64,000 bases of DNA from Acetatifactor aquisgranensis (GTDB taxonomy: Bacteria; Bacillota; Clostridia; Lachnospirales; Lachnospiraceae), in the NCBI RefSeq assembly GCF_943193215.1, contig NZ_CALPDH010000031.1, positions 1-64,000 on the forward strand, in the 5' to 3' direction. Positions within the stretch are counted from its first letter, which is position 1, and every line of letters begins with the position of its first letter. The notes under the pieces are model-generated. The model did not search any database and was not told where the DNA came from. It worked only from the letters and a program-made list of their open reading frames with translations. Positions 8,132-16,736 of the stretch are shown piece after piece. The position numbers and the translations under genes are program-made.

Positions 8132-9283
8132 ATGGATTATATAGCTTCAACGCTAAACAATCTCGTTCATCAGACGGCATTCTTCAATCTGACCTGGGGA
8201 AACTATCTGATGATTGCGGTTGCATGCTTTTTCCTTTATCTGGCTATCCGGCATGAGTTCGAACCCTTGCTCCTGGTTCCGATAGCCTTCGGTATGCTGT
8301 TGGTGAACATCTATCCCGACATCATGCTTCACGCAGAAGACGCCTCCAACGGTGTGGGCGGTCTGCTGTACTATTTCTATGTACTGGACGAATGGGCCAT
8401 CCTGCCTTCCCTGATTTTCATGGGTGTGGGTGCTATGACGGACTTCGGTCCCCTGATTGCCAACCCCAAGAGCTTCCTTCTGGGCGCGGCGGCGCAGTTC
8501 GGCATTTTCGCGGCATATTTCGGGGCCATCTTCATGGGCTTCAACGATATGGCGGCGGCAGCCATCTCCATCATCGGCGGTGCAGACGGACCTACATCCA
8601 TCTTCCTGGCCAGCAAGCTGGGGCAGACGGCAATCATGGGGCCTATCGCAGTGGCGGCGTATTCCTACATGTCGCTGGTGCCCATCATCCAGCCGCCTAT
8701 CATGAAGCTGCTGACTACGAAAGAAGAGCGGAAAATCAAGATGGGCCAGCTTCGTCCGGTTTCCAAGCTGGAGAAGATACTGTTCCCTATCGTCGTTACG
8801 ATTGTGGTATGTCTGATTCTTCCTACCACGGCTCCTCTGGTAGGCATGCTGATGCTGGGCAACCTGTTCAGGGAATCCGGCGTGGTACGTCAGCTGACAG
8901 AGACGGCTTCCAATGCCCTGATGTATATCGTGGTCATATTGCTGGGCACTTCTGTAGGTGCTACCACCAGCGCGGAGGCCTTCCTGAACTGGGATACGCT
9001 TAAGATTGTGGCACTGGGCCTGATTGCGTTCATGTTCGGCACGGCAGCAGGTGTGCTGTTCGGCAAGATTATGTGTAAGGCTACCCATGGCAAGATTAAC
9101 CCGCTGATTGGTTCTGCTGGTGTGTCTGCCGTTCCCATGGCAGCCCGTGTATCCCAGAAAGTAGGTGCGGAGTCGGATCCTACCAACTTCCTGCTGATGC
9201 ATGCAATGGGACCTAACGTGGCAGGCGTTATCGGAACAGCTGTCGCTGCCGGTACCTTTATGGCTATCTTTGGGGTATTCTAA
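8132..9283 (+). CDS. oadB: Na+-translocating decarboxylase beta subunit
   Basis: A very hydrophobic 383-residue protein with about ten membrane segments. It carries the family's signature IIGGADGPTSIFLASKLG (about residue 148), which holds the conserved Asp, and the C-terminal NPLIGSAGVSAVPMAARVSQK. The beta subunit decarboxylates carboxybiotin and couples this to pumping Na+ out of the cell. It follows the carrier gene after 90 bp with AGGAGG before the ATG. Length agrees with OadB/MmdB/GcdB; the sequence alone does not tell these apart. Confidence 0.92.
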   Translation: MDYIASTLNNLVHQTAFFNLTWGNYLMIAVACFFLYLAIRHEFEPLLLVPIAFGMLLVNIYPDIMLHAEDASNGVGGLLYYFYVLDEWAILPSLIFMGVGAMTDFGPLIANPKSFLLGAAAQFGIFAAYFGAIFMGFNDMAAAAISIIGGADGPTSIFLASKLGQTAIMGPIAVAAYSYMSLVPIIQPPIMKLLTTKEERKIKMGQLRPVSKLEKILFPIVVTIVVCLILPTTAPLVGMLMLGNLFRESGVVRQLTETASNALMYIVVILLGTSVGATTSAEAFLNWDTLKIVALGLIAFMFGTAAGVLFGKIMCKATHGKINPLIGSAGVSAVPMAARVSQKVGAESDPTNFLLMHAMGPNVAGVIGTAVAAGTFMAIFGVF

Positions 9284-9334
9284 GTCGAAATAAGATTCTT
9301 TCAAAGAATAAAATAATATGGAGGAAATTCGTAA

Positions 9335-10762
9335 ATGTCAGAACAAGGAAAAACACCGATTAAAATTACGGAAACGATACTGCGTGACGCGCATCAGTCT
9401 CTGATTGCCACCAGAATGCCCACGGATTTCATGCTTCCCATCGTGGAGAAGATGGATAAGGTAGGATATCATTCCGTGGAGTGCTGGGGCGGCGCTACCT
9501 TTGACGCTTCCCTTCGTTTCCTGAAGGAGGATCCCTGGGACAGGTTGAGAAAGCTGCGCGACGGCTTCAAGAACACGAAGCTGCAGATGCTGTTCCGCGG
9601 ACAGAATATCTTAGGCTACAGACCTTACGCTGACGATGTGGTGGATGCCTTCGTGCAGAAATCCATCGCCAACGGCATCGATATCATCCGTATCTTCGAC
9701 TGCCTGAACGACCTGCGCAACCTGCAGGAGGCTGTAAACGCCACCAACCGCATGAAGCAGCAGGAGGGCAGAGGACATGCGCAGATAGCCCTGTCCTATA
9801 CGCTGGGCGATGCCTACACCCTGGAGTACTGGGCAAGCACTGCCAAGAAGATTGAGGAGATGGGGGCGGATTCCATCTGTATCAAGGACATGGCAGGCCT
9901 GCTGGTGCCTTACAAGGCTTCCGAGCTGATCAAGGCCATGAAGGAGAACACCAAGCTGCCCATCCAGCTGCACACGCACTATACTTCCGGCGTGGCCAGC
10001 ATGACTTACCTTAAGGCAGTAGAGGCAGGCGTGGACGTCATCGATACGGCTATGAGTCCTTTCGCTCTGGGAACCTCCCAGCCCGCCACCGAGGTCATGG
10101 TAGAGACCTTCCGCGGCACGCCTTACGACACGGGCTTCGACCAGAACCTGCTGGCGGAGATTGCGGACTACTTCCGTCCTTACCGTGACGAGTGCCTGAA
10201 GAGCGGCCTGCTCAATCCCAAGGTCATGGGCGTGGACATCAAGACTTTGCTGTACCAGGTGCCCGGCGGCATGCTCTCCAACATGGTGAGCCAGCTGAAG
10301 GAGCAGAACGCGGAAGACAGATATTACGATGTGCTCAGGGAGATTCCCGAGGTCCGCAAAGACCTGGGCGAGCCCCCTCTGGTCACGCCTTCTTCCCAGA
10401 TCGTGGGCACACAGGCCGTGTTCAACGTACTGATGGGCGAGCGCTACAAGATGGCCACCAAGGAGACCAAGGCAGTGCTGCGCGGCGAGTATGGCCAGAC
10501 CATTAAGCCCATGAACCAGGAAATCATCGACAAGGTCATCCCCGGCGAGGAGCGGATTACCTGCCGCTATGCGGATATGATTGAGAACGAGATGGATAAG
10601 CTGGAAAGCGAGATGAGCGAGTGGAAGCAGCAGGACGAGGACGTGCTCTCCTATGCCCTATTCCCTCAGGTAGCCACCGACTTCTTCAAGTACCGCCAGG
10701 CTCAGCAGGACAAGGTGGATATGACCCAGGCGGATACCAAGAATGGAGCGTATCCTGTGTAA
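9335..10762 (+). CDS. oadA: Oxaloacetate decarboxylase alpha / pyruvate carboxylase 5S-type carboxyltransferase
   Basis: A TIM-barrel carboxyltransferase of 475 residues: ETILRDAHQSLIATRM (metal Asp, residues ~11-26), VECWGGATFDASLRFL, ICIKDMAGLLVPY with the carboxylated Lys, and LPIQLHTHYTSG with the H-x-H metal ligands. The C-terminal half is the conserved helical domain (VPGGMLSNMVSQL). It ends without a biotinyl domain, so like the 5S transcarboxylase subunit it must use a separate carrier, most simply the 125-aa protein upstream. It reacts with oxaloacetate/pyruvate. Last gene of the operon, followed by a terminator. Its presence with an MmdA-type enzyme in one operon is discussed in the findings. 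Confidence 0.9.
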   Translation: MSEQGKTPIKITETILRDAHQSLIATRMPTDFMLPIVEKMDKVGYHSVECWGGATFDASLRFLKEDPWDRLRKLRDGFKNTKLQMLFRGQNILGYRPYADDVVDAFVQKSIANGIDIIRIFDCLNDLRNLQEAVNATNRMKQQEGRGHAQIALSYTLGDAYTLEYWASTAKKIEEMGADSICIKDMAGLLVPYKASELIKAMKENTKLPIQLHTHYTSGVASMTYLKAVEAGVDVIDTAMSPFALGTSQPATEVMVETFRGTPYDTGFDQNLLAEIADYFRPYRDECLKSGLLNPKVMGVDIKTLLYQVPGGMLSNMVSQLKEQNAEDRYYDVLREIPEVRKDLGEPPLVTPSSQIVGTQAVFNVLMGERYKMATKETKAVLRGEYGQTIKPMNQEIIDKVIPGEERITCRYADMIENEMDKLESEMSEWKQQDEDVLSYALFPQVATDFFKYRQAQQDKVDMTQADTKNGAYPV

Positions 10763-10798
10763 AGTTTTCTGATATTTGAAAAGCATAAAGAAAACGAC

Positions 10799-10858
10799 GG
10801 AAAGTGCCGATACATGGTAAGCGGCAGGCATACTGTATCGGCGCTTTCTGCCTTTTTA
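10799..10858 (+). terminator. Terminator of the decarboxylase operon
   Basis: A 14-bp stem GAAAGTGCCGATAC / GTATCGGCGCTTTC with one G-T pair, then a T-rich tail (TGCCTTTTTATA). Confidence 0.75.
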
Positions 10859-10877
10859 TATTTTTTGGAGATTCTAT

Positions 10878-11345
10878 ATGTATTCTATCTCATTTGTTAA
10901 GACGGAACCGCAATTGAAACAGGTTTTGGATTTTTGCTACGGCATCTTGGGGCAGCATCTTCGGGGTATTTCGCCCTACAGATATGAGGATTGGAAAGAA
11001 CGGATTGAGAGAGACAGTAAATTACTGGTGTACGCACATGAAGACGGCAATGTGGTATCTGCCGTCCTGGGAAGGCGGGAAAATGCGGAAAGCCTGGTAT
11101 GTGGCTTTGTGGCCTGTGAAATCGGCCACAGACGGCAGGGCATTACCCAAAAATTGATGGATATATTTGAGGCAGAGGCGGTCCAGGCGGGATTCCGGTA
11201 TATCACGCTGGGTTCTGAGGAGGACGGCTTCTATGAAAAATGTGGCTTTCACGTAATAAATGAAATGCATGGACAGAAAATCTATCAGAAATTATTACGG
11301 AGGGATAGCCCAAATGACATTTTTGTCAAAAAGAGAGATTGTTGA
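10878..11345 (+). CDS. GNAT-family N-acetyltransferase
   Basis: A 155-residue protein with the GNAT acetyl-CoA site: VYAHEDGNVVSAVLGRRE, then VACEIGHRRQGITQKLMDIFEAEA containing the R/Q-x-x-G-x-[AG] type pyrophosphate loop (HRRQGITQ, about residues 76-83), then the C-terminal YITLGSEEDGFYEKCGFHVI typical of motif B. It transfers an acetyl group from acetyl-CoA to an unknown amine. GGAG precedes the ATG by about 8 bp. It stands alone after the operon terminator, and the start of the remnant gene at 11314 overlaps its 3' end. Confidence 0.8.
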   Translation: MYSISFVKTEPQLKQVLDFCYGILGQHLRGISPYRYEDWKERIERDSKLLVYAHEDGNVVSAVLGRRENAESLVCGFVACEIGHRRQGITQKLMDIFEAEAVQAGFRYITLGSEEDGFYEKCGFHVINEMHGQKIYQKLLRRDSPNDIFVKKRDC

Positions 11346-11613
11346 TCTGATAGAACAGATAACAAATTGCCAGGATAAAAGTGAGGAAGAAATCGACAGA
11401 TTGATAGATATATAAACGGCATTTAATTCTTGCCAGTCACATAGCACAGCCGGTCATGCCGTTTATCCGGTTTTTGGCAAGATTTAATTGCTGCAGATAT
11501 AGATTGGAGCGGGGCGTTCTCGACCCACAGATTTCGGATTATGTCTTCTGGAGCGACATGACAGCGGAAGAGATAGCGGACAAGGCATTGGGGTACAAGC
11601 CCATAGAATTGTG
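11314..11613 (+). pseudogene. Broken e9imm-like small protein (colicin immunity-like), split by an insertion
   Basis: An ATG at 11314 with GGAGGG upstream opens MTFLSKREIVDLIEQI...KSEEEIDRLIDI and stops at 11415 (33 aa). About 110 bp on, another frame reads LDPQISDYVFWSDMTAEEIADKALGYKPIEL and stops at 11613. The two pieces look like the start and end of one ~65-aa e9imm/bacteriocin-immunity-like protein common in Firmicutes. The segment between is an inverted-repeat element. Even after removing it with one copy of the flanking repeat, the halves are one base out of frame, so the gene carries at least two lesions. The family assignment is from memory of the pattern. Confidence 0.5.
11413..11494. 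mobile_element. Small inverted-repeat (MITE-like) insertion
   Basis: Arms GCATTTAATTCTTGCCA (11419-11435) and TGGCAAGATTTAATTGC (11475-11491) are inverted copies with 15 of 17 matches. A second inverted pair AAACGGCAT / ATGCCGTTT is nested with them. A 7-bp direct repeat AGATATA flanks the element (11406-11412 and 11495-11501), as a target-site duplication would. It carries no gene, so any transposition would need a transposase from elsewhere. Confidence 0.45.
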
Positions 11614-11665
11614 AGCCTGTGTCTGTATCATCAGGGACTCCTTGGGGAGGAGACATGGGGCAGGG

Positions 11666-11700
11666 ATTGGAAAGAGAATAATTATTGGAAAGAGAATAAT
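11666..11700. repeat. 17-bp tandem direct repeat
   Basis: ATTGGAAAGAGAATAAT occurs at 11666-11682 and again at 11684-11700, one base apart. It lies in the non-coding stretch between the e9imm remnant and the flavoprotein gene; no function is apparent. Confidence 0.6.
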
Positions 11701-11771
11701 CATAAGTAGAGAATAGATCAGAGGGGAACCGGAAAGGGCACCGACAGGAGAAGTACGGATAAATAAAAGAT

Positions 11772-13235
11772 TTGGATGAGAAGAATCGGAACAGGAGCAA
11801 GCGGGCTTTGGGCAGAGTAATCGTCATAGGCGGCGGAGCCGCGGGCATGATGGCTGCTGTGGCGGCGGCAGAAAGCGGCGGCAGCGTATGTCTCATAGAG
11901 AAAAATGAAAAACTGGGGAAAAAGCTGTTCATCACCGGCAAGGGGCGCTGCAATGTCACCAATGCCGGGGATATGGAGACGCTTCTGGCCAATGTGTGCA
12001 CCAACAGCAAGTTCCTGTACAGCGCCTTTTATGGTTACGACAACCGGGAGGTGATGGCGTTCCTGGAGCGGGAGGGCTGTCCGCTGAAGACAGAGCGGGG
12101 AGACAGGGTCTTTCCGGTTTCGGATCATTCCTCGGATGTGATCGGGGCCTTTCAGAGGGCGCTGAAGCGGCTTGGGGTGAAGGTGATGCTGAATACGCGG
12201 GTCAAGGGCCTGATGCTGGAGGAGGAATCCGAAGGGGAGAGAGCCATTGGAGCGGAAGGGATTGCTGGAAGAAAAAGAGTTGCCGGAGAGGAGAGAGCCG
12301 TCAGAGCGGAAGGGACTGCGGGAAGGGAGAGAACTGTCGGAGCCGGGAGAGTCATCGGTGTGGAGCTGGCGGACGGAAGGAAGCTTTTGGCGGACTGCTG
12401 CATTGTCTGCACCGGCGGGATTTCCTACCCTTCCACAGGATCCACCGGGGACGGCTACCGCTTCGCGGAGGAGACCGGCCATACGCTGACGCAGCGCCGC
12501 CCTTCGCTGGTGCCTTTCAATATCCGGGAGGAATGGTGCGGGCAGCTGATGGGACTGACGCTGAAGAACGTGTCCGTACGGCTGTACTGTCAGGGGATGG
12601 AAAAAGGGCATTCCATGGAAAAAGGGCATTCCAGGGAGGTCTATCGGGGCTTCGGGGAGATGCTGTTCACCCATTTCGGCGTCAGCGGCCCGCTGATTCT
12701 CTCCGCCAGCAGCTTTATCGGGCAGAAAGGAAAGAAATCCGGGAAAAAGGGGCCGGAGGAAGAGGGAGCAAGGCTTACCATCGACCTAAAGCCCGCCCTG
12801 AGCGAGGAGCAGCTGGACAGGCGTCTGCTGCGGGATTTCGAGGAGAACAAGAATAAACGGTTCGGGAACGCGCTGGGAGGGCTTTTCCCCCAGAAGCTGA
12901 TTCCGGTGATGCGGGACTTGTCGGGCATCCACCCGGACAAGAAGGTCAATGAAATCACCAGGGAGGAGCGCAGGGCTTTTGTGGGCCTGATCAAGAACTT
13001 GCCCCTGACGGTGACAGGGCTGCGGGGCTATGAGGAAGCCGTCATCACAAAGGGCGGCGTATCGGTGAAGGATATCAATCCCTCCACCATGGAATCCAAA
13101 AAGGTGAAGGGGCTGTATTTTGCCGGGGAAGTGCTGGACCTGGACGCGCTGACGGGAGGCTTCAATCTGCAGATAGCCTGGTCTACAGGGCATCTGGCGG
13201 GGAAATGCGCGGGAGCGCCTGCAACTGATAGTTGA
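11772..13235 (+). CDS. BaiN/HI0933-family NAD(P)/FAD-dependent oxidoreductase with repeat insertion
   Basis: The N-terminus holds the FAD dinucleotide motif VIVIGGGAAGMMAAVAAAESGG, then KKLFITGKGRCNVTN. The end has TKGGVSVKDINPSTMESKKVKGLYFAGEVLDLDALTGGFNLQIAWSTG, cut by family-typical spacing; both are hallmarks of the YhiN/HI0933/BaiN flavoproteins. Substrates of most members are unknown. At 487 residues it is longer than the usual ~410. The extra length is a charged, repetitive stretch (about residues 153-193) made by a 54-bp tandem duplication, plus a short EKGHSM duplication near residue 277. No ATG is available: TTG at 11772 is the longest start, but TTG at 11808 with AGGAG about 10 bp upstream is equally likely. 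Confidence 0.85.
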   Translation: MDEKNRNRSKRALGRVIVIGGGAAGMMAAVAAAESGGSVCLIEKNEKLGKKLFITGKGRCNVTNAGDMETLLANVCTNSKFLYSAFYGYDNREVMAFLEREGCPLKTERGDRVFPVSDHSSDVIGAFQRALKRLGVKVMLNTRVKGLMLEEESEGERAIGAEGIAGRKRVAGEERAVRAEGTAGRERTVGAGRVIGVELADGRKLLADCCIVCTGGISYPSTGSTGDGYRFAEETGHTLTQRRPSLVPFNIREEWCGQLMGLTLKNVSVRLYCQGMEKGHSMEKGHSREVYRGFGEMLFTHFGVSGPLILSASSFIGQKGKKSGKKGPEEEGARLTIDLKPALSEEQLDRRLLRDFEENKNKRFGNALGGLFPQKLIPVMRDLSGIHPDKKVNEITREERRAFVGLIKNLPLTVTGLRGYEEAVITKGGVSVKDINPSTMESKKVKGLYFAGEVLDLDALTGGFNLQIAWSTGHLAGKCAGAPATDS

Positions 13236-13261
13236 GAAGGGAGAACAGGAGAAGAGGACAG

Positions 13262-13933
13262 ATGGGATTTAACGTGGCGGTTGACGGGCCTGCGGGAGCG
13301 GGAAAGAGTACCATCGCGAAAGCGGCGGCCAAGGAATTGAATCTGATTTACGTGGACACAGGGGCCATGTACCGGGCCATTGCACTGTTCATGCTGCGGG
13401 AGGGGGTGGATTTGTCGGACAGACAGGCAATCATTGAGAAATGTCCCCGGGCCGATGTCACTATACGGTATGAGGACGGCGTACAGGTGGTGTTCCTGAA
13501 CGGAGAGAATGTGAATGCGTTTCTGCGCACGGAAGAGGTGGGGGAGACAGCGTCTGTCATCAGCCCCATCCCGGAGGTGCGGAAAAATATGGTGGCGCTT
13601 CAAAAAGAATTGGCCGCCCACAGCGACTGTATCATGGACGGCAGAGACATCGGCACCTGTGTGCTGCCCGATGCCCGGCTGAAAATCTATCTCACTGCCA
13701 GCAGCGAGGTGCGGGCAAAGAGAAGATATGACGAGCTGGCCGCAAAAGGGGTAGAAAGCGATTTTCAGAAAATCAAAGCGGATATTGAAGAGCGCGACTA
13801 CCGGGACATGCACAGAGAAATCTCGCCGTTGAAAAAGGCGGAAGACGCTGTCATAGTGGATACTTCGGACATGACTGTGGATGAGGTCATAGCCTCCATC
13901 CTCAAACTGTGCAGAGACGCACGGCAGAGGTAG
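13262..13933 (+). CDS. cmk: Cytidylate kinase
   Basis: The 223-residue protein opens with VAVDGPAGAGKSTIAKAAAKE (P-loop) and VDTGAMYRAIALFMLREGV, and has MDGRDIGTCVLPDARLKIYLTAS and AKRRYDEL, the lid region of CMP kinases. It phosphorylates CMP and dCMP with ATP in pyrimidine nucleotide synthesis. The ATG at 13262 follows GAAGAGG; the upstream frame from 13232 overlaps the previous gene and lacks a site. It is the first of a cmk-ispH-rpsA cluster, an arrangement conserved in Clostridia. Confidence 0.95.
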   Translation: MGFNVAVDGPAGAGKSTIAKAAAKELNLIYVDTGAMYRAIALFMLREGVDLSDRQAIIEKCPRADVTIRYEDGVQVVFLNGENVNAFLRTEEVGETASVISPIPEVRKNMVALQKELAAHSDCIMDGRDIGTCVLPDARLKIYLTASSEVRAKRRYDELAAKGVESDFQKIKADIEERDYRDMHREISPLKKAEDAVIVDTSDMTVDEVIASILKLCRDARQR

Positions 13934-13950
13934 GCCGGAGGGATTCTTAT

Positions 13951-14799
13951 ATGGAAGTGAAGCTGGCTGAGTGCATGGGATTCTGCTTCGGCGTGAAGCG
14001 CGCGGTGGATACCGTGTATGAACAGATAAAAAAAGGGAAAACTATATATACCTACGGCCCTGTCGTGAACAACGAAGAAGTGGTAAAGGAGCTGGCGGAA
14101 AAGGGAGTCAGGGTGCTTTGGTCGAAAGAGGAGCTCATGGGGCTTTCCTCGGGCAGCGTCATCATCCGTGCCCATGGCGTACCTGAGGAAATCTACCATA
14201 TCCTGAAAGAGAGGAATCTGGAGTGTATTGATGCTACCTGTCCGTTCGTAAAAAGAATTCACAATATCGTGGAGAAAGAGAGCGGGGAGGGGCGGCATAT
14301 CGTCATCGTCGGGAATGCGGGCCATCCGGAAGTGGAGGGTATCATAGGATGGTGCAGAGGCCCTGTCACAGTGCTGAAAGACCTGTCTGAAGCGGAGGAT
14401 TTTCGGCCTCCGGAAAGGGAAAAACTGTGCGTGGTCTCGCAAACGACATATAACTACAATAAATTTCATAATATAGTTGAAATTTTGGAAAAAAAAGGTT
14501 ATAATAGTAGTGTTGTGAATACTATCTGTAATGCGACGGAGGAGCGCCAATGCGCGGCGAAAGCCCTTGCAGCGGAGGCTGACGTTATGATTATAATAGG
14601 GGGAAAGCATAGCTCCAATACCAGAAAACTCTATGAGATATGCGCGGAGGAATGTACCCACACCTATTTTATACAGACACTGGATGACTTGCATTTAGAA
14701 CTGCCTAAATCGGTCCGCCTGGTGGGTATCACCGCGGGGGCTTCCACCCCAAATAAATTAATCGAGGAGGTTCAAAGATATGTCAGAATTAACTTTTGA
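13951..14799 (+). CDS. ispH: 4-hydroxy-3-methylbut-2-enyl diphosphate reductase
   Basis: 282 residues with the three cysteines that hold the iron-sulfur cluster: AECMGFCFGVKRAVD near residue 12, CIDATCPFVKRIH near residue 96 and NTICNATEERQ near residue 192. HGVPEE and GNAGHPEVEG complete the family pattern. It makes isopentenyl and dimethylallyl diphosphate in the last step of the MEP pathway. ATG at 13951 has GGAGGG upstream. Its 3' end overlaps the start of rpsA by 20 bp in another frame; in many Clostridia IspH and S1 are one fused protein, and here they are separate but overlapping. Confidence 0.95.
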   Translation: MEVKLAECMGFCFGVKRAVDTVYEQIKKGKTIYTYGPVVNNEEVVKELAEKGVRVLWSKEELMGLSSGSVIIRAHGVPEEIYHILKERNLECIDATCPFVKRIHNIVEKESGEGRHIVIVGNAGHPEVEGIIGWCRGPVTVLKDLSEAEDFRPPEREKLCVVSQTTYNYNKFHNIVEILEKKGYNSSVVNTICNATEERQCAAKALAAEADVMIIIGGKHSSNTRKLYEICAEECTHTYFIQTLDDLHLELPKSVRLVGITAGASTPNKLIEEVQRYVRINF

Positions 14800-15922
14800 A
14801 CAAATGCTGGAAGATCCGAATTCTATTAGGACAATACATTCAGGGGAGGTAGTCGAAGGCACAGTTATTGACGTGAAGCCGGAGGAAATCGTCTTGAACA
14901 TCGGGTACAAGTCGGACGGTATCCTCTCAAAGAACGAGTATACCAATGATTCCGGTGTGGATTTGTCTACAGTTGTGAAGCCCGGCGATACCATGGAAGT
15001 GAAGGTGCTGAAGGTAAATGACGGTGAGGGCCAGGTGGTTCTGACTTACAAGCGTCTTGCCGCCGACAGAGGCAACAAGAGAATCGAGGAGGCTTATAAC
15101 AGCGGCGAAGTGCTCAGGGCGACTGTGGCGCAGGTGTTAGAGGGCGGATTGAGCGTTGTATATGAAGAGGTGAGAGTATTCATCCCTGCCAGCTTGGTGT
15201 CCGATACTTATGAGAGGGATCTGGGCAAGTATCTGGGACAGGAGATAGAGTTCGTCATCAGCGAGTACAATCCCAAGAGGAGAAGATATATCGGTGACCG
15301 CAGGCAGCTGATTGCGGCCAGGAAAGCCGAGATGCAGAGAGAACTGTTTGAGAGAATCCATGAGGGCGATGTGGTGGAAGGCGTTGTCAAGAACGTCACG
15401 GACTTCGGCGCATTTGTTGATTTGGGCGGCGCTGACGGCCTGCTCCACATTTCGGAGATGTCCTGGGGGCGCGTAGAGCATCCCAAGAAGGTCTTCAAGG
15501 TAGGCGACAAGCTGACTGTCCTGATTAAAGAGATTAATGGCAGCAAGGTTGCCCTGTCCTTAAAGTTCGAGGATCAGAATCCCTGGAGGGACGCGGCAGA
15601 CAAGTACGCCATTGGCAATATCGTGACCGGCAAGGTCGCCAGAATGACCGACTTCGGCGCATTCGTTGAACTGGAGCCCGGCGTGGATGCACTGCTCCAT
15701 GTATCCCAGATTTCCAAGGAGCATGTGGAGAAGCCTGCGGACGTGCTGAGCGTAGGCCAGGAAGTTACGGCGAAAATCGTTGATTTCAACGAAGCCGACA
15801 GAAAGATTTCCCTGAGTATCAAGGCGATAGCAGCGTCTGGCGCTGCACAGGCCGATCAGGATGTGGTTCCCGTTGACATCGAAGCGGTAATCACGGCGCA
15901 GGCGGAGGAAGATGCCCAGTAA
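14780..15922 (+). CDS. rpsA: 30S ribosomal protein S1 homolog
   Basis: A 380-residue protein with four S1/OB-fold repeats: roughly residues 20-90 (VVEGTVIDVKPEEIVLNIGYKSDGIL), 105-175, 195-265 (GVVKNVTDFGAFVDLGGADGLLHISEMSW) and 280-350 (GKVARMTDFGAFVELEPGVDALLHVSQIS). The last two are the most canonical. Firmicute S1 proteins have four repeats instead of the six in E. coli and assist binding of mRNA. GAGGAGG inside the end of ispH serves as the ribosome binding site, so the two are translationally coupled. Confidence 0.93.
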   Translation: MSELTFEQMLEDPNSIRTIHSGEVVEGTVIDVKPEEIVLNIGYKSDGILSKNEYTNDSGVDLSTVVKPGDTMEVKVLKVNDGEGQVVLTYKRLAADRGNKRIEEAYNSGEVLRATVAQVLEGGLSVVYEEVRVFIPASLVSDTYERDLGKYLGQEIEFVISEYNPKRRRYIGDRRQLIAARKAEMQRELFERIHEGDVVEGVVKNVTDFGAFVDLGGADGLLHISEMSWGRVEHPKKVFKVGDKLTVLIKEINGSKVALSLKFEDQNPWRDAADKYAIGNIVTGKVARMTDFGAFVELEPGVDALLHVSQISKEHVEKPADVLSVGQEVTAKIVDFNEADRKISLSIKAIAASGAAQADQDVVPVDIEAVITAQAEEDAQ

Positions 15923-15929
15923 ATAAAAG

Positions 15930-16718
15930 ATGGTAACTGCCATGATATTTGATTATGAGTATTTCAAAAGAGAAGTACTGACATTGACAGGAATCAACCT
16001 GAGCTGTTACAAGGAAAGCCAGATGAAGCGCCGGATCGACAATCTGATTTCCAAGAACAGGGTAGTGGGCTATGAAAAATATATAGCCTGTCTTAAGACG
16101 GACAGGAGAATGTTTGAGGAATTTGTCAACCATATCACTATCAATGTGTCGGAATTTTACAGAGATTCCAATCAATGGAAAGTGATGGAAGAGAAAGCGA
16201 TTCCCGAACTGATTCAGAGATTCGGCAAGAATCTGAAAGTGTGGAGCGCTGCCTGTTCCACGGGAGATGAGCCTTATTCGCTGGTGATGGCCATGTCCAG
16301 GCATCTGCCCCTGAACAATATCAGGATAAATGCTACGGATTTGGACAAACAGGTTATCGAAATAGCGAAGAGGGGGATATATCCCGAGAAGAGCATCGCG
16401 GCTGTACCGGCGGATTTGAAGCGGAGATTTTTCAGACAGACAGGCACCGAGTACAAGATTTCGGATGAAATCAAGTCAAGAGTGGAGTTCAGGGAGCATA
16501 ATCTTTTGAAAGATGCTTATCCCACTGGCTGCCATTTGATTGTGTGCCGCAATGTGTTGATATATTTTACCGAGGAGGTCAAGAATCAGATATTCCAAAA
16601 GTATCACAGTTCTCTGGTGACAGGGGGCCTGTTGTTCATCGGTGCTTCGGAGCAGATTATCAACCATAAAGAGATTGGCTTTTTCAGAAAAAGTGCCTTC
16701 TTTTATCAGAAAGCATAA
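15930..16718 (+). CDS. cheR: CheR-type protein-glutamate O-methyltransferase
   Basis: 262 residues. An N-terminal helical domain (FDYEYFKREVLTLTGINLSCYKESQMKRRIDNLI) precedes a SAM-binding domain with VWSAACSTGDEPYSLVMAM and HLIVCRNVLIYFTEEVK. CheR methylates glutamates of chemoreceptors to set adaptation. ATG at 15930 and at 15942 are both possible; neither has a good ribosome binding site. It starts 7 bp after rpsA and ends with a terminator; no cheB, cheA or receptor gene is nearby, so this is an orphan copy whose receptor is unknown. Confidence 0.88.
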   Translation: MVTAMIFDYEYFKREVLTLTGINLSCYKESQMKRRIDNLISKNRVVGYEKYIACLKTDRRMFEEFVNHITINVSEFYRDSNQWKVMEEKAIPELIQRFGKNLKVWSAACSTGDEPYSLVMAMSRHLPLNNIRINATDLDKQVIEIAKRGIYPEKSIAAVPADLKRRFFRQTGTEYKISDEIKSRVEFREHNLLKDAYPTGCHLIVCRNVLIYFTEEVKNQIFQKYHSSLVTGGLLFIGASEQIINHKEIGFFRKSAFFYQKA

Positions 16719-16736
16719 TTGATTACAACTAGAGGG

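Noticed and set aside
8153..9304. Minus-strand open frame (383 codons) opposite oadB
   Set aside because: Mirror frame of a GC-rich gene; its His/Gln/Arg-rich product is not protein-like.
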